Below, one piece after another: positions 1 to 12,019 of a stretch of DNA of 64,000 nucleotides. The translations under genes were made by a program, and so were the position numbers. The DNA is taken from contig NZ_MVKX01000009.1 of assembly GCF_002018365.1 (NCBI RefSeq), positions 62,001-126,000 on the forward strand. The letters are read 5' to 3'. Numbering within the stretch: the first letter of the stretch is position 1; every line of letters starts with the position of its first letter. Origin of the DNA: Acinetobacter amyesii (GTDB lineage Bacteria > Pseudomonadota > Gammaproteobacteria > Pseudomonadales > Moraxellaceae). Under the pieces are notes generated by a model, which saw only the letters and a list, made by a program, of their open reading frames with translations, ran no database searches and was not told the origin of the DNA.

Positions 1-68
1 GTGTTAGTTACAACACGAACGGTAGAGACGATGGCCACAAGCGCCATCAAATAAAATGGCCACATCAT
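1..68 (-). CDS. nuoJ: NADH-quinone oxidoreductase subunit J, N-terminal part (cut by window start)
   Basis: Only the first 22 or so codons are present; the gene runs off the left edge. The reading starts [20 protein letters not shown], a hydrophobic first helix as expected for NuoJ, a membrane subunit of complex I. Its ATG overlaps the nuoI stop in an ATGA arrangement, which indicates translational coupling. Identification rests mainly on gene order (I then J) and the hydrophobic start. Confidence 0.8.
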   Translation of the reverse strand, partial: MMWPFYLMALVAIVSTVRVVTN

Positions 69-607
69 GGTAATAGACTCCGTACATCAACTGGTGTGCT
101 TTCGCGTTGAGCCTGACCTTTATCTTTACCAGCAACAGCCATACCTGTTACGCGGTAGAAGTTATAGTCTGGGTATTTACCAGGACCTGAGATAAGAAGG
201 TTTTCTTTCTCATATACTAAGTCCTGACGAACATACTCACCTAACTCAAAGTCAGGTGTCATTTGAATCGCAGTCGTAGGACATGCTTCTTCACACATAC
301 CGCAGAAAATACAACGTGAGAAGTTGATACGGAAAAATTCCGGATACCAACGACCATCTTCTTTTTCAGCTTTTTGTAGTGAAATACAGCCGACTGGACA
401 TGCAACCGCACAAAGGTTACATGCTACACAGCGCTCTTCGCCATCAGGGTCACGCGTTAACACAATACGACCACGGAAACGTGGTGGTACGATGTCTTCG
501 GCTTTAACCTCTGGATATAAAATGGTGTCACGTTTACGTGTCGCGTGTGAGAATACCATCCACAACGAACGTACAATTGACCCAAATCCAGCTAGAAATT
601 TAAACAT
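65..607 (-). CDS. nuoI: NADH-quinone oxidoreductase subunit I (two 4Fe-4S ferredoxin)
   Basis: A 180-residue peripheral-arm subunit of complex I that carries clusters N6a and N6b and passes electrons toward NuoB. Two classical CxxCxxCxxxCP motifs are visible at C60-C63-C66-C70 and C99-C102-C105-C109. The length fits the NuoI family. It lies 18 bp after nuoH and overlaps the nuoJ start by 4 bp, so it belongs to the nuo operon. Confidence 0.97.
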   Translation of the reverse strand: MFKFLAGFGSIVRSLWMVFSHATRKRDTILYPEVKAEDIVPPRFRGRIVLTRDPDGEERCVACNLCAVACPVGCISLQKAEKEDGRWYPEFFRINFSRCIFCGMCEEACPTTAIQMTPDFELGEYVRQDLVYEKENLLISGPGKYPDYNFYRVTGMAVAGKDKGQAQRESTPVDVRSLLP

Positions 608-625
608 TTTATTCTCCCTGCTGTC

Positions 626-1642
626 TTAGGCCTGATTCATCAGAATCACAGCACCAGTTACCAGAAGGTTAACCAACGCCAATGGCAAACAAATTTTCCA
701 ACCAAAGTTCATGACTTGGTCATAACGTGGACGCATTAAAGAACCACGAGCCAAGACAAACATCATTACAAAGAATGCTGTTTTAATAATGAACCAGAAC
801 GCAGCTGGAATGAACGGAATATCTAGGTTGAAAGGCGCTAACCAACCACCGAAGAATAAAGTCACGATTAATGCAGAGATCAGTACGACGTTGACGTATT
901 CCGCAACGAAGAACATACCCCATTTCATACCGCCGTATTCGACATGGTAACCTTCCGCCAATTCTTGTTCTGCTTCTGGTTGGTCAAATGGATGACGGTG
1001 AGTTACAGCAACACCCGCAACCACGAAGATCAAGAAACCTAAGAACTGAGGAATAACAAACCAAACATCACGTTGAGCTTCAACAATTTCACGCATGTTG
1101 AATGAGCCTGCAATCGCAACCACACCCATCAGTGAAATACCCAAGAACACTTCATAAGAAATGGTTTGAGCAGCAGAACGTAAACCACCAAGTAATGCGT
1201 ATTTGTTATTTGATGACCAACCACCGAACAATACTGCGTATACCGCAATACCAGCCATTGCCATAAAGAACAATAGACCGATGCTCATGTCTGAAACACC
1301 TAAATAAGGTGAAACAGGAATAACCATGAACGATAGCACCGCAGTTGCCATCGCAACTGCTGGAGCCATACGGAAAGTCAATTTGTCAGCAAATTTTGGT
1401 GTCCAGTCTTCTTTGAACATGATTTTCAGCATGTCGGCAACAATCTGGAACATACCGCCCGGACCTACACGGTTCGGACCGTAACGGTCTTGCCACAAGC
1501 CGAGTAAACGACGTTCAATAAAAGACATCAACGCAGCGATCAATACCACAACCAGTAAGATCACAATTGCTTGAAGAACTGAATAGGCGATTGGCCAGTT
1601 TTCAGCCCACAGCGGCGTTTGACGGATTAATTCTTGTTCCAT
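626..1642 (-). CDS. nuoH: NADH-quinone oxidoreductase subunit H
   Basis: A 338-residue polytopic membrane protein of the ND1/NuoH family with about eight hydrophobic segments. NuoH forms the interface between the membrane arm and the quinone-binding peripheral subunits. Family signatures are visible in the cytoplasmic loops, including the [18 protein letters not shown] segment at about residues 44-61 and the acidic [18 protein letters not shown] stretch near residues 220-240. Only 3 bp separate it from nuoG. Confidence 0.97.
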   Translation of the reverse strand: MEQELIRQTPLWAENWPIAYSVLQAIVILLVVVLIAALMSFIERRLLGLWQDRYGPNRVGPGGMFQIVADMLKIMFKEDWTPKFADKLTFRMAPAVAMATAVLSFMVIPVSPYLGVSDMSIGLLFFMAMAGIAVYAVLFGGWSSNNKYALLGGLRSAAQTISYEVFLGISLMGVVAIAGSFNMREIVEAQRDVWFVIPQFLGFLIFVVAGVAVTHRHPFDQPEAEQELAEGYHVEYGGMKWGMFFVAEYVNVVLISALIVTLFFGGWLAPFNLDIPFIPAAFWFIIKTAFFVMMFVLARGSLMRPRYDQVMNFGWKICLPLALVNLLVTGAVILMNQA

Positions 1643-1645
1643 GAA

Positions 1646-4324
1646 TTACACTCCTACCGCGACTGAAACAGGTTCTGCAAGCGATACTGTAGGTGCAAGA
1701 CCCACTGGGTAACCGATATAACCTGTAGGTAAGTATTCAATCACTTGAACTGGAAGGACGATTTCAGCATCCCCTGCTTTCACAGCGATACGTTGACCAT
1801 CTTGAACATTTAAGCGTGCTGCATCTTGTTCACCCACAGCAAACATTGCTTCAGGAATACGTGATTCCATCGCAGGTGTTTTCACTGTAAATTCACCAGA
1901 AGCGAAGATGTGATGCATCGGTACAAGACGGAAGCTTTCACCATTAACCGCAACAGGTGCAGGTGCAACGAAAGTACGTGCTGGACGTTTCGCTAAACGA
2001 TCGAATAAACGAACGCCTGCATCACCACCTTTTAAGTGACCACCCACGTTGTCTTGGAATTTGTTCCAAGCTTGTGGAGAGTTCCAACCTGCAGACCAAG
2101 CAAATGGTACAAGTGAAGCTGGAGTTTGGTTACCTACATAACCTTCCATAGAGAACGTCAACGCAGAGTCTTTATCGACTGGTTGTTTTGGTTCATGAAT
2201 AGAAAGTGGTGCGCGCATCGCTGTACGACCTGAGTAACGACGTGGTTCACGTGCCACTTTCAGACCATGTACACGGAAGCCAGCATCTGGTGCTACGTCT
2301 TGAATCGCTTCAAGTGCAGGAACGTTTTTCGCTACTGACTCGATCACGTCATCAAGAAGTGTCCAAGAAATGGCTTTGCCTTTCACGCCAGTTTCAATGG
2401 CATGTAACCAGCGCCAAGATTCTTTGATCGCAAGTTCAGGTTTGTAGTAGCTTGGGTCATACACTTGGTAGAAACGTTGTGCACGGCCTTCTTGAGAGAC
2501 AACAGTACCATCACCTTCAGCAAATGAAGCAGCAGAAAGTACGATGTTGGCTTTTTTCACAGTTTCAGTTTCAGAATGATCAAGTACGATCACCTCTTTC
2601 GCTGAAAGTGCAGCATTCACCTGAGCGGCTGGTAAACGACGATAAAGGTCATTTTCCACCACGATCACGGTATCGTAATCTTGTGCAAATGCTTGTTCTA
2701 AGCTTTGACCACCAAAGATCGCTAAGCCCATTGAGTTCACTTCAGGAACAGTCAATGTTAAGCCCGCATTACCAAGGTTCTGTGCAACTTGTGCAGCAGC
2801 TTCCATGATTGATGCGTCTTGTAAGCTTGTACCAGAGATGATTAATGGTTTTTTCGCAGCTTTTAAAGTGTCAGCAATGGTTTGTGCAAATGCTTTCGCA
2901 TCGTCATCCAAACCTAAGATCACTTCACCTTTCACAGCAGCAGCGACCGCAAAACCTAAACGTGCAATGTCGTTAGGTGATGCAACAACTTCACCGGTAG
3001 CAACATCAGCTAAACGTGTTTGAGTTGCAGCAAGGATGTAAATCGGAGATTTCGCATCTTGAGCAATACGTTGTACAGGTTCAGCTAACCACTCTTGCGT
3101 ACGGCGCTCTGCAGCCATTTCTTTGGCTTTATTTTTCGCAGCTTGGCGAACAGATAGAGCCATACGTGGCGCAGTTTGAGTCAGATCTTCACCCAAAATC
3201 AACACAGCATCGTAGCTTTCGATTTCACGCATACCAGGGTTATAAACACCTTCGGTTTGCATGATAGAAGCTGCAAGCTCAACAAGTTTTTGCTCTTTTT
3301 GAGACATACCTGTTGAGAAGTTGTCTTGACCTACAAGTTCGCGAAGTGCGAAGTTTGATTCAAGTGACGCACGTGGTGAACCGATACCCAATACTTTTTT
3401 GCCTTGGATATTTTCAATTACGGTATCCAATGCTTGGTCTACAGAAACTGTAGTCACATTTGCACCAGAGCGGAATTGTGGTTGACGTGGACGATCTTCA
3501 CGGTTCACATAACCTGTACCGAAACGACCTTTATCGCAAAGGAAGTATTGGTTCACGTCACCGTTAAAGCGGTTTTCTACACGACGTAGTTCGCCATAAC
3601 GTTCACCCGGAGAGATGTTACAACCTGAAGAACAGCCTTGGCATACGCTTGGCGCATACTGCATGTCCCATTTACGGTTATAGCGTTCAGAGTGAGTTTT
3701 ATCTGTGAATACACCTGTTGGGCAAACTTCAGTCAAGTTACCAGAGAATTCAGATTCTAAAGTACCTGATTCTGGACGACCAAAGTAAACACGCGAAGCG
3801 TTTGCATACACACCAAAGTCCGTACCACCTGCATAATCTTTGTAGTAACGCACACAACGGTAGCACGCGATACAACGGTTCATTTCATGAGAAATGAAAG
3901 AGCCTAGCTCTTGGTTGTAATGCGTACGTTTTGTGAAGCGGTAACGACGACGGTCATGCTGAGTCATTACAGTCATATCTTGTAAATGACAGTGACCACC
4001 CTCTTCACAGACTGGACAGTCGTGTGGGTGGTTGGTCATCAAGAATTCAACAACAGAAGCACGGAAATTCTTTGCTTCGTTATCTTCAATCGAGATGTAG
4101 GTATTGTCAGATGCAGGCGTCATACATGACATAACTAAACGACCGCGAGTATCTTCAGGATTCGCGTATTGAGTCACAGCACATTGACGGCAAGAACCGA
4201 CAGAACCTAAGGATGGATGCCAACAAAAGTATGGGATGTCGATGCCAAGGCTAAGACATGCTTGTAGCAAGTTCTCTGAGCCGTTGACTTCATACGATTT
4301 TCCATCGACATGAATTGTAGCCAT
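1646..4324 (-). CDS. nuoG: NADH-quinone oxidoreductase subunit G (iron-sulfur)
   Basis: An 892-residue peripheral-arm subunit that carries several Fe-S clusters between NuoF and NuoI. Visible ligands are the 2Fe-2S set C34/C45/C48/C67, the His-containing site H99..C103-C106-C112, the 4Fe-4S set C151-C154-C157 with C201, and an extra N7-type set C228-C231-C235. The rest is a molybdopterin-oxidoreductase-like domain without an obvious cofactor role. It sits 11 bp downstream of nuoF in the same operon. Confidence 0.97.
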   Translation of the reverse strand: MATIHVDGKSYEVNGSENLLQACLSLGIDIPYFCWHPSLGSVGSCRQCAVTQYANPEDTRGRLVMSCMTPASDNTYISIEDNEAKNFRASVVEFLMTNHPHDCPVCEEGGHCHLQDMTVMTQHDRRRYRFTKRTHYNQELGSFISHEMNRCIACYRCVRYYKDYAGGTDFGVYANASRVYFGRPESGTLESEFSGNLTEVCPTGVFTDKTHSERYNRKWDMQYAPSVCQGCSSGCNISPGERYGELRRVENRFNGDVNQYFLCDKGRFGTGYVNREDRPRQPQFRSGANVTTVSVDQALDTVIENIQGKKVLGIGSPRASLESNFALRELVGQDNFSTGMSQKEQKLVELAASIMQTEGVYNPGMREIESYDAVLILGEDLTQTAPRMALSVRQAAKNKAKEMAAERRTQEWLAEPVQRIAQDAKSPIYILAATQTRLADVATGEVVASPNDIARLGFAVAAAVKGEVILGLDDDAKAFAQTIADTLKAAKKPLIISGTSLQDASIMEAAAQVAQNLGNAGLTLTVPEVNSMGLAIFGGQSLEQAFAQDYDTVIVVENDLYRRLPAAQVNAALSAKEVIVLDHSETETVKKANIVLSAASFAEGDGTVVSQEGRAQRFYQVYDPSYYKPELAIKESWRWLHAIETGVKGKAISWTLLDDVIESVAKNVPALEAIQDVAPDAGFRVHGLKVAREPRRYSGRTAMRAPLSIHEPKQPVDKDSALTFSMEGYVGNQTPASLVPFAWSAGWNSPQAWNKFQDNVGGHLKGGDAGVRLFDRLAKRPARTFVAPAPVAVNGESFRLVPMHHIFASGEFTVKTPAMESRIPEAMFAVGEQDAARLNVQDGQRIAVKAGDAEIVLPVQVIEYLPTGYIGYPVGLAPTVSLAEPVSVAVGV

Positions 4325-4335
4325 AGTCGAATTCC

Positions 4336-5667
4336 TTAAGCTTGTTCTACGTTGCTAGTTTGAGCTGCCGCATTTACGACTTTAGCTTCAAATTCGCCAC
4401 GGAAATGTTTGAGTGCGCCCATTAACGGTTCCATCGCACCTGGAGCATGCGCACAGAAAGTTTTACCAATCCAAAGCTTACGAGTAAGTTCTTGTAAGTG
4501 ATCGATATCTTCTTTCTTACCTGTGCCATCTTCCAAGGCTTTAAGCGCTTTAACCGCCCAAGGTAAGCCATCACGGCATGGTGTACACCAACCGCAAGAT
4601 TCACGCGCAAAGAATTCTTCTAAGTTACGTGTCGCAGAAACCATACACTGAGTTTCATCAACCACCATGAGCAAACACGTACCTAAACGTGAACCTGCTT
4701 TCATGATGCTTTCAGCATCCATAGGGAGGTCAATGTGTTCAGCAGCAAGGAAGTCTGTAGAAGCACCACCCGGTAACCATGCTTTGAGTTTTAAACCATC
4801 ACGCATACCACCCGCATGATCTTCAATCACTTCACGCGCAGTTGTACCAAATGGAAGTTCCCAAAGACCTGGGAAAGTCACTTTACCTGATGCACCGTAG
4901 ATTTTAGTACCTGGATCTTTCGACTTACCTTCTGATAAACCGATATACCATTCAGGGCCACGAAGCATAATTGCTGGCAAGTTATTGTAAGTCTCTACGT
5001 TGTTAACAATCGTAGGACGACCCCAAGCACCTGCAACTTGTGGGAATGGCGGTTTAGTACGCGGGTTCGCACGGCGACCTTCAAGCGAGTTAATCAATGC
5101 AGTTTCTTCACCACAGATATAACGACCCGCACCGGTATGCACGTGTAACTCAAAGTTCCAATCTGTACCTAGGATGTTTTCGCCTAAGTAACCTTTGGCA
5201 CGAATTTGGTCCAATGCTTCATTTAAGTATTGAGCCGCTTCGATGTATTCACCACGGATGAAGATATAACCTTGTGTTGCTTCTAATGTATAAGCAGCAA
5301 TCAACATACCTTCGATCAACTGATGAGGAAGTTTTTCCATCAACAGACGGTCTTTAAAGGTACCTGGTTCCATTTCATCGGCATTACAGATGAGGTAACG
5401 AGGACCTGAGTTATCATTTGGTGCCATAAGCGACCATTTGATCCCTGCTGGGAAGCCCGCACCACCACGACCTTTTACAGTCGCAGCTTTGATCACTTCA
5501 AGCACTTCTTTCGGTTGCATGCCAACAGCTTTCTTAAAGCCAGCATAACCTTCAAGTGCTTCGTAATCATCTGCACTGCGAACGTGTTCCTGTTTGCTCA
5601 AACGCCAAGTTAATGGGTGAGTTTCTGGGTTACCGTCGCCATAAATTGGTTTTGGTTCAGTATTCAT
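4336..5667 (-). CDS. nuoF: NADH-quinone oxidoreductase subunit F (NADH/FMN binding)
   Basis: A 443-residue subunit that oxidises NADH with FMN and passes electrons to cluster N3. The glycine-rich FMN/NADH motif [10 protein letters not shown] starts at residue 66, and the 4Fe-4S ligands ESCGWCTPC (C358, C361, C364) and C405 are present. The start overlaps the nuoE stop by 4 bp, which implies coupled translation. Confidence 0.97.
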   Translation of the reverse strand: MNTEPKPIYGDGNPETHPLTWRLSKQEHVRSADDYEALEGYAGFKKAVGMQPKEVLEVIKAATVKGRGGAGFPAGIKWSLMAPNDNSGPRYLICNADEMEPGTFKDRLLMEKLPHQLIEGMLIAAYTLEATQGYIFIRGEYIEAAQYLNEALDQIRAKGYLGENILGTDWNFELHVHTGAGRYICGEETALINSLEGRRANPRTKPPFPQVAGAWGRPTIVNNVETYNNLPAIMLRGPEWYIGLSEGKSKDPGTKIYGASGKVTFPGLWELPFGTTAREVIEDHAGGMRDGLKLKAWLPGGASTDFLAAEHIDLPMDAESIMKAGSRLGTCLLMVVDETQCMVSATRNLEEFFARESCGWCTPCRDGLPWAVKALKALEDGTGKKEDIDHLQELTRKLWIGKTFCAHAPGAMEPLMGALKHFRGEFEAKVVNAAAQTSNVEQA

Positions 5668-6173
5668 ACATACTTCTCCAATAACTGTTTAATTGAAGTC
5701 ACTTCAACTAGACCGTGAGTGTCTTCGTCAATCATTAACGTCGGACCTTTGTCACAGTTACCTAGGCAGCAAATTGGCAATAAAGTAAAGCGACCATCTG
5801 CAGTCGTTTGACCAAATGAAATGCCTAATTCACGCTGGAATGCTTCAGCAAGTGTTTCCGCACCCATCAAGAAACAAGCAATCGAGTCACATAATAAAAT
5901 TACGTGGCGACCAACTGGTTGACGGTAAATACGGTTATAGAAAGTAGCAACACCTTCTAGGTCTGCAAGGCTCATGCTAAGCAATTGAGCAATAGCATTC
6001 ATCTGTGCATCATCTACCCAGCCATTACGGCGTTGTACACACTTCAACGCATCAAGACATGCTGCGCGTGGGTACGGATAGTGACCAATGTGATGTTCGA
6101 TATCGTGGATTTCTTCCGCAGTTAAAATCCCTTCAACGTTCACACGTGGTTTTTTGTCAGTCAAAATCATCAT
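5664..6173 (-). CDS. nuoE: NADH-quinone oxidoreductase subunit E (2Fe-2S)
   Basis: A 169-residue thioredoxin-like subunit that partners NuoF and holds cluster N1a. The expected ligands are C95, C100, C136 and C140, in CDSIAC and CCLGNC. Two in-frame ATGs occur at the start; the upstream AAGGGG lies about 11-14 bases before them, so the exact start is uncertain by one residue. Confidence 0.96.
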   Translation of the reverse strand: MMILTDKKPRVNVEGILTAEEIHDIEHHIGHYPYPRAACLDALKCVQRRNGWVDDAQMNAIAQLLSMSLADLEGVATFYNRIYRQPVGRHVILLCDSIACFLMGAETLAEAFQRELGISFGQTTADGRFTLLPICCLGNCDKGPTLMIDEDTHGLVEVTSIKQLLEKYV

Positions 6174-6187
6174 AATGCGATTACCCC

Positions 6188-7975
6188 TTAGCGATCCACG
6201 TCAGCCATTACGACGTCAATTGTCGCTAAATAAATGATTAAGTCAGACATTAAGCTGCCGTTAATCACAGAAGGCATTTGCTGTAAGTGCGTGAAGGTTG
6301 GTGTACGAATACGTGTACGGTAACTCATCGTTGACTTGTCTGAAGTCAAGTAGTAGTTCGACGCACCTTTTACCACTTCCGCCATTACAGAGCTTTCGCC
6401 TGCTGGCATTACAGGACCCCATGACACGCTCAAGAAGTGCGTAATCAATGTTTCGATGTCTTGTAAAGTTTTATCTTTTGGTGGTGGAACAGCCAATGGA
6501 TGGTCTGCTTTGTATGCACCAGAAGGCATATTGTCTAAACATTGCTTGATGATTTTCAGTGATTCTTCGATTTCACGGAAGTGAACAAGAACACGTGCAT
6601 AAGCATCGCCTTCGTACTCTAAAGGCACATCGAAATCGTAGTTTTCGTAGCCGCTATAAGGACGGTATTTACGAACGTCGAAGTCGATACCTGTAGCACG
6701 TAGACCTGTACCAGTTACACCCCAAGCCAATGCTGATTTTGCATCATACTGAGCAACATTACGGGTACGACCGATAAACACTGAGTTTTTCAGTGCCGCA
6801 GTGTAGTACTCGTTCATACGCTTCGGCATCCAATCTAGGATTTCGCGAATGAGGTGTTGCCAGTTGTTTGGCAAGTCGTGCGCTGTACCACCGATACGGA
6901 ACCATGCTGGGTGCATACGGTAACCCGTGATCGCTTCGATCGCGTCATAAATTTTTTGACGGTCAGCGAACATATAGAATACTGGGGTCATACCGCCGGC
7001 ATCCTGAATCGCAGTACCAATGAACAATAAGTGGTTATTGATACGGAACAATTCAGACATCATGACACGGATACATTGTGCACGATCAGGAACGGTAATC
7101 CCTGCCATTTGCTCTACGCCAAGAACGTAAGGCATGTTTTGCGCACAACCACCTAAGTAGTCAACACGGTCTGTATACGGAATGAATGAGTGCCATGTTT
7201 GACGCTCAGCCATTTTTTCCACACCACGGTGGTGATAGCCGATGTCAGGAACACAGTCTTTCACTTCTTCACCGTCCAACTGCAAGATCACACGGAAGGC
7301 ACCGTGCGCAGATGGATGGTTAGGACCCAAGTTTAGGAACATGAAGTCTTCATCATCGTTCCCACGCTTCATACCCCAATCTTCAGGTACGAAACGAAGA
7401 TGTTCTTGTTCGTAATCCTGTTTCGCTTGGTTTTGGCGATATGGCGTGTATTCGGTCGCACGTGCAGAATATTCTTTACGTAACGGGTGACCTTCCCAAT
7501 ATGTTGGCAACAAGATACGACGGAGCATTGGATGCCCTTCGAAGTTGATACCGAACATGTCGTAAGCTTCACGTTCGTACCAGTTGGCATTCGGCCAAAT
7601 ATTAGTTGCGGTTGGAATGTTTACATCATTCTCAGCTAATGCAACCTTGATACGAATATCACTGTTACGCTCTAACGATAACAAGTGATAGAACACAGTG
7701 AAGTCAGATGCAGGCAGACCATCGCGGTGTGTACGTAAACGCTCATCAACCGCAGACAAGTCAAACAGCATCACGTATGGACGTGACACTGTACGCAAGA
7801 ACATTAAAACTTCTTGTACACGTGCGCGCTCAACCCAGACTGTTGGAAAGTCTTCAAAAGTCGTTTGCACGTAGAAGTTCTCACCAAATTTGGTTTTGAG
7901 CTCTTCTACAATTGCAAATGCAGGGCGGGAATCAACTGGAGTTGATTCTGGCATAGCAATGTCAGTTTCAGCCAT
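6188..7975 (-). CDS. nuoCD: NADH-quinone oxidoreductase subunit C/D fusion
   Basis: A 595-residue fusion of NuoC (about residues 20-190, 30-kDa subunit) and NuoD (about 205-595, 49-kDa subunit). NuoD lines the quinone pocket with NuoB. The segment [13 protein letters not shown] marks the NuoD start and [31 protein letters not shown] residues form the conserved end. A C/D fusion is normal in gamma-proteobacteria. It lies 14 bp before nuoE and 87 bp after nuoB. Confidence 0.97.
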   Translation of the reverse strand: MAETDIAMPESTPVDSRPAFAIVEELKTKFGENFYVQTTFEDFPTVWVERARVQEVLMFLRTVSRPYVMLFDLSAVDERLRTHRDGLPASDFTVFYHLLSLERNSDIRIKVALAENDVNIPTATNIWPNANWYEREAYDMFGINFEGHPMLRRILLPTYWEGHPLRKEYSARATEYTPYRQNQAKQDYEQEHLRFVPEDWGMKRGNDDEDFMFLNLGPNHPSAHGAFRVILQLDGEEVKDCVPDIGYHHRGVEKMAERQTWHSFIPYTDRVDYLGGCAQNMPYVLGVEQMAGITVPDRAQCIRVMMSELFRINNHLLFIGTAIQDAGGMTPVFYMFADRQKIYDAIEAITGYRMHPAWFRIGGTAHDLPNNWQHLIREILDWMPKRMNEYYTAALKNSVFIGRTRNVAQYDAKSALAWGVTGTGLRATGIDFDVRKYRPYSGYENYDFDVPLEYEGDAYARVLVHFREIEESLKIIKQCLDNMPSGAYKADHPLAVPPPKDKTLQDIETLITHFLSVSWGPVMPAGESSVMAEVVKGASNYYLTSDKSTMSYRTRIRTPTFTHLQQMPSVINGSLMSDLIIYLATIDVVMADVDR

Positions 7976-8062
7976 TGGCTTGGCTTCCTATTTAATACAA
8001 ATTCAGTCAATCAAAACGACAATTACACCCAGTCCGGGTGTATCAATATTTCGTCGCAGTGA

Positions 8063-8740
8063 TTATTTAATTTCATCCATTGAGCGTAAGTTTTTCACTG
8101 CAATACGCTGTGCGTTCTTACGGTCACGTTCTGGCATCATCTTTGGCTTATACACTGGCTTAAGATCATCACCAATCACGGCCGATAAAGGACGGCGCTC
8201 AAGTTGAATCTGGTCTTGCAATAACATCAATGCCTGAATTAAAGCTTCAGGACGTGGTGGGCAACCTGGGATATACACATCGACAGGGATGATTTTATCC
8301 ACACCTTGTACAACTGAATAAATGTCGTACATACCACCAGAGTTTGCACATGCGCCCATTGAGATTACCCATTTAGGCTCAAGCATTTGCTCGTACAAAC
8401 GTTGAATTACAGGCGCCATTTTCATGAAGCATGTACCTGCAACAATCATCAAGTCAGCCTGACGTGGTGAAGCACGAATAACCTCGGCACCGAAACGTGA
8501 CAAGTCATGCACGCCTGTTAAAGTCGTTGCATACTCTACGTAGCAGCAAGATGTACCAAAGTTGAACGGCCAAACTGAGTTTTTACGACCCCAGTTTACT
8601 GCTGTATGTGCAACATCCTCTAAACGAGTCATGAACACATTTTTATTCACTTCTTCTTCAAGCGGATCGGTAACGATTTGACGCTCTTGAAGTGGATATT
8701 GATCAGCATCCGGATTCGCACGGGTTAATGTATATTTCAT
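8063..8740 (-). CDS. nuoB: NADH-quinone oxidoreductase subunit B (cluster N2)
   Basis: A 225-residue subunit that binds the terminal cluster N2 next to the quinone site. The four expected ligands are visible: the adjacent pair C65-C66 in TSCCYVEY, C131 in GACANSGG and C160 in PGCPPRPE. It follows nuoA by 6 bp. A 40-odd residue C-terminal basic tail extends past the core, as in other gamma-proteobacterial NuoB proteins. Confidence 0.97.
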   Translation of the reverse strand: MKYTLTRANPDADQYPLQERQIVTDPLEEEVNKNVFMTRLEDVAHTAVNWGRKNSVWPFNFGTSCCYVEYATTLTGVHDLSRFGAEVIRASPRQADLMIVAGTCFMKMAPVIQRLYEQMLEPKWVISMGACANSGGMYDIYSVVQGVDKIIPVDVYIPGCPPRPEALIQALMLLQDQIQLERRPLSAVIGDDLKPVYKPKMMPERDRKNAQRIAVKNLRSMDEIK

Positions 8741-8746
8741 CCCGTC

Positions 8747-9295
8747 TTACTCCTTGTCAGATGATGCAGTCGGTGACTTAGATTTCACACGACCAGATGA
8801 TTGCGCTGGAATTTGACCTGTAGGGTCCATAACCAACTCTTCAATAGAGTTAAAGCGTGTGATTTCTGCGATGTCCATATTTGGTGAACCAATTTTCAAC
8901 GCTTTACCTGCAGCTTTACGCTTATCAGAAGGCGCCCAATCTAATGCACCTACTTTTACCGCGTAAATTAAAGCAATCAATAAATCGACCACAAAAATAA
9001 CCACGGTAGTAAAACCAAACCAGCCTGCTTCACGAACAGAAGTAGACCATGCATATAGATAAAGTGCTTCGATATCAAACACGACGAAGAAAATTGCAAC
9101 TAAATAGAATTTCGCAGACAAGCGAATACGTGCACCACCAGCACCTACTACACCTGACTCAAACTGCTCTTGCTTAGCACGACCCCATGATTTACCCCCA
9201 AGGAGTAAAGGGACGGTCAGCATAAAGACGCAAAGGAATGTAACGCCGATCACGAAGGCAATAATTGCCCAATCGTATGGAGTAATGGCACTCAT
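8747..9295 (-). CDS. nuoA: NADH-quinone oxidoreductase subunit A
   Basis: Three hydrophobic helices and the conserved FESG and ARIRLSAKFYLVAIFFVVFDIE-type region identify NuoA/ND3; the residue run is split here across about positions 48-80. The frame is open for 24 more codons upstream, but the ATG at 9295 (MSAITPYDWA) is preferred because AGGAG lies about 10 bases before it and NuoA proteins start here. This gives 182 residues. It is the first gene of the operon. Confidence 0.93.
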   Translation of the reverse strand: MSAITPYDWAIIAFVIGVTFLCVFMLTVPLLLGGKSWGRAKQEQFESGVVGAGGARIRLSAKFYLVAIFFVVFDIEALYLYAWSTSVREAGWFGFTTVVIFVVDLLIALIYAVKVGALDWAPSDKRKAAGKALKIGSPNMDIAEITRFNSIEELVMDPTGQIPAQSSGRVKSKSPTASSDKE

Positions 9296-9791
9296 GCGGG
9301 GATAACTCCTGGCAGGCCTATTTATTAACAAAGAATGTATGTATTGGCCTTCAAATACACCAAACACAAAATTAATCCCGCCAATTGTACCTGATTGAGG
9401 AGGCTTCTTGCTAGCTTATCGGTATTCGTCTTTAGGATGATTTTTTAATCATTTCAGCATTTAAATTGGGTTTACTCCCTTAAAATTAGGATTAATCGCT
9501 TAATTAGATTAGATTGCATTTTTTTATTAATTATTACATTTATGTGATTTTATCAGAAAATTATGACTGTTCAGTTTCATCAACAAACCCTTCATTTCTC
9601 AGCATACACATTCAAATTGCCGTATTTTTATCAACTGCGTCATTTATTAAATAAATACTCCCCCACCTCAACTTTGTTGGTTCTTTATTCACTTCTGCTG
9701 GTTTTGGTCTTTTCTTCAACTGAAAACTGAACCGTATTGAGTCTATGTAAAAAGGCATTTTTTTAGCTTCTTGTGGCTTTTTTGCAATTCT
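9296..9791. other. AT-rich intergenic region between nuoA and the 9863 gene
   Basis: About 500 bases with no convincing gene. It must hold the nuo operon promoter (read on the minus strand), but no clearly consensus -35/-10 pair could be chosen. The small minus-strand ORF here (ends 9612) has no recognisable protein features and is not called. Confidence 0.5.
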
Positions 9792-9820
9792 TTGACACGA
9801 CCTATAAAGAGTGTGATATT
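9792..9820 (+). promoter_or_regulatory. Predicted sigma-70 promoter of the 9863 gene
   Basis: A perfect -35 TTGACA (9792-9797) is followed, after 17 bases, by GATATT (9815-9820) with an upstream TGT that makes an extended -10. The start codon is 43 bases further on. The call is by consensus match only. Confidence 0.55.
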
Positions 9821-9862
9821 TGTAGTTAAAACACAAAAAGCAATCACAACGGAGAGACAATA

Positions 9863-10219
9863 ATGACTTTAGAATTTACGCATAAACCTGATTATTTTCT
9901 ATCTGCGCAATTGGTGATTCACCATATTAAAAACTACTTAGATAAGCATCCTGATGCTCAAAATGCCATTTTTGATTTACGTGATATCTATGAGTTATTA
10001 CGTCAAGATTTAGCTTCTGCAACCACCAACCTTAACGGGATTATGAATATTGCAGATGAATATAAACTTGAAACCCTAAACGGCGACCAAAAACTCATTA
10101 GCAATTATTCTATCGATGCTAAAAACAACTCTTTACTCATCGATTTCAATACAGATGCCCTTTCTGCTCTGAAAAATGGCAAACCCATTATTGAACCTGA
10201 TGCAACGATTACCGAATAA
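9863..10219 (+). CDS. Hypothetical 118-residue protein
   Basis: I do not recognise the family. The product is soluble and rather acidic, has no signal peptide or membrane segment, and contains predicted helices near residues 14-60 (for example QLVIHHIKNYLDKHPDAQ). A GGAGAG ribosome site is 9 bases before the ATG, a good promoter lies upstream and a strong terminator follows, so it appears to be a genuine monocistronic gene. Confidence 0.75.
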   Translation: MTLEFTHKPDYFLSAQLVIHHIKNYLDKHPDAQNAIFDLRDIYELLRQDLASATTNLNGIMNIADEYKLETLNGDQKLISNYSIDAKNNSLLIDFNTDALSALKNGKPIIEPDATITE

Positions 10220-10234
10220 GTAAAAACCTGATAT

Positions 10235-10266
10235 AAAAAAGCCATTCAAATTGAATGGCTTTTTTA
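10235..10266. terminator. Intrinsic terminator, both strands
   Basis: GCCATTCAA / TTGAATGGC around a single base, flanked by six A on the left and six T on the right. It can end transcription of the plus-strand 9863 gene and of minus-strand bfmS. Confidence 0.9.
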
Positions 10267-10312
10267 TATGTATCATTCGCTAAATGCAGCTGAGCTAGAT
10301 TTCTTAGCTCGC

Positions 10313-11974
10313 TTAGCTGTCATTGGCACTAAGCTCTTTACCATCTAGCTTCGGTTTATTTTTCTTAAAACGTGTCGCAGGCCATGTCATGGTAAAACGC
10401 GCCCCACCCAATGTTGGACTTTCATCAATACCAACTGTTCCACCAAACCAATAAGCAATACGGCTAACAATGGATAAACCTAAACCATAGCCCCCTGACG
10501 CACGGGTGCGACTATCATCTAAACGGGCAAAGGCATCAAAAATACGCTTACGATCTTCTTCTGGAATGCCAGGGCCATCATCTTCAACACAGATATAGGC
10601 CATGCCTTCATCATTGACACCACCACTGATCAGCACTTTATCATCACAATAACGCACTGCGTTGCCCACCAAGTTTTGTACAACGCGATGTAAGTAGCGA
10701 CGCTCGGTTTCCACAATCACCCCAATCGGTGGTGCTTGTAACTCCAAGGTTTTCCCAGTCTTTAAGGCTTCGGTTTCAATCAAGACCTGATCTAAAACTT
10801 CAAACAAGCTGACATCTTCAAACTCTAAAGATGGCATGCCCTGTTCGAGCTTGGCATAAGTCATGATTTCATCAATCAAGGTGTTGAGCGCTTCGATATC
10901 TTTGTCGATTTGTTCAACTTGCTGCTGACGGTAGTCGTAGTCATCTTCATCCGCCATCATTTCTACACCAAAGCGAATACGCGCCACAGGTGTTCGCAGT
11001 TCATGCGATACCGCGCGCATCAACTCACGCTGTGCTTCAATTAAACGCTCAATATGATCCGACATCGAGTTATAGCTCGATGCCAAGGTACCAAATTCAT
11101 CGGTACTTTCGACAGGCAGACGTACAGATAAGTCCCCGCCCTTCATTTTATTTAACGCATAATTTACAGCACGCAGCTTACGTTGCATCGGCACCAATAG
11201 ACCATAAACACCCAAGCTCAAGACAAATAAGCTCAGTAGCGTAATACCGGCTGCCAACTGGAAAGGCATCCAATTAAATAATGGTACCGGCCCCATAACC
11301 AAGACTTCTGAAGTTGAACTTGGAATTGGCGATACAATCGAAATGGTCGTGCCGCGCTCCGTCGCACTATCACGATACAAAATAATACTGTGGTCTAAAC
11401 GTAGTCGGCCGATTTGCTCAGAATCTAAAGGCAAACTCTGAACATTTTGAATTGAAATTGGGTAAGAAAAATGATGCTGGATTTTTTCAAGATATTGTTT
11501 TTCTTGACCAGGGTAATAAACCAAATAATCCAGTATAAAGACCGGCAACGCCTTCATTTGGCGTTCTGAAATATTGTCGGCTTTGATATACAGCAGATGC
11601 GCAGGGTCATCTTTTAAGCCAATAATAATATAGGCTGCCGTAGTTTGTGCATCCCAACGCACCACAGCTTTGCGCTCTTCTATACGCTTGGTTTCCGCTC
11701 GGGTTAAATCTACCTGATTAGCTTTGACATAATAGATCGGCAACTCAAGTAGATCAGATGCATCTGACACCCAATCCGACTTTTGCTGTTCATTTGGCTG
11801 ACGTGCAATACCTTCACTAATAATGAAAGACAAGCCGTCAGTAAGCGACTCACGATATTCTTGCGCGCGCTGGTAGTTGATGATCTGTACCAGCAAATAG
11901 CCAAATGTAGCGACTAAGAAGACTAATATCAGTAGTCCCGCGTAGACGCGCAAAAATATACTGTGTTTAAACAC
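10313..11974 (-). CDS. bfmS: Sensor histidine kinase BfmS
   Basis: A 553-residue membrane sensor kinase. Transmembrane segments lie at about residues 10-32 and 238-262 around a periplasmic sensor domain, followed by a HAMP linker (about 258-312), the phospho-acceptor H324 in AVSHELRTP, and a HATPase domain with N, DDGPGIP (G1) and GGYGLGLS (G2) boxes. The start is GTG with AGGA 10 bases upstream. BfmRS in Acinetobacter controls envelope, capsule and biofilm genes. It lies 45 bp downstream of bfmR. Confidence 0.92.
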   Translation of the reverse strand: MFKHSIFLRVYAGLLILVFLVATFGYLLVQIINYQRAQEYRESLTDGLSFIISEGIARQPNEQQKSDWVSDASDLLELPIYYVKANQVDLTRAETKRIEERKAVVRWDAQTTAAYIIIGLKDDPAHLLYIKADNISERQMKALPVFILDYLVYYPGQEKQYLEKIQHHFSYPISIQNVQSLPLDSEQIGRLRLDHSIILYRDSATERGTTISIVSPIPSSTSEVLVMGPVPLFNWMPFQLAAGITLLSLFVLSLGVYGLLVPMQRKLRAVNYALNKMKGGDLSVRLPVESTDEFGTLASSYNSMSDHIERLIEAQRELMRAVSHELRTPVARIRFGVEMMADEDDYDYRQQQVEQIDKDIEALNTLIDEIMTYAKLEQGMPSLEFEDVSLFEVLDQVLIETEALKTGKTLELQAPPIGVIVETERRYLHRVVQNLVGNAVRYCDDKVLISGGVNDEGMAYICVEDDGPGIPEEDRKRIFDAFARLDDSRTRASGGYGLGLSIVSRIAYWFGGTVGIDESPTLGGARFTMTWPATRFKKNKPKLDGKELSANDS

Positions 11975-12019
11975 GTAAAAAGTGTCCTACTTTGCCAAAC
12001 TTAGGGACGGCATTTTACA

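Noticed and set aside
9612..9860. Minus-strand frame of 82 codons in the nuoA-9863 gap
   Set aside because: No ribosome site or family features; it spans the likely promoter of the 9863 gene.
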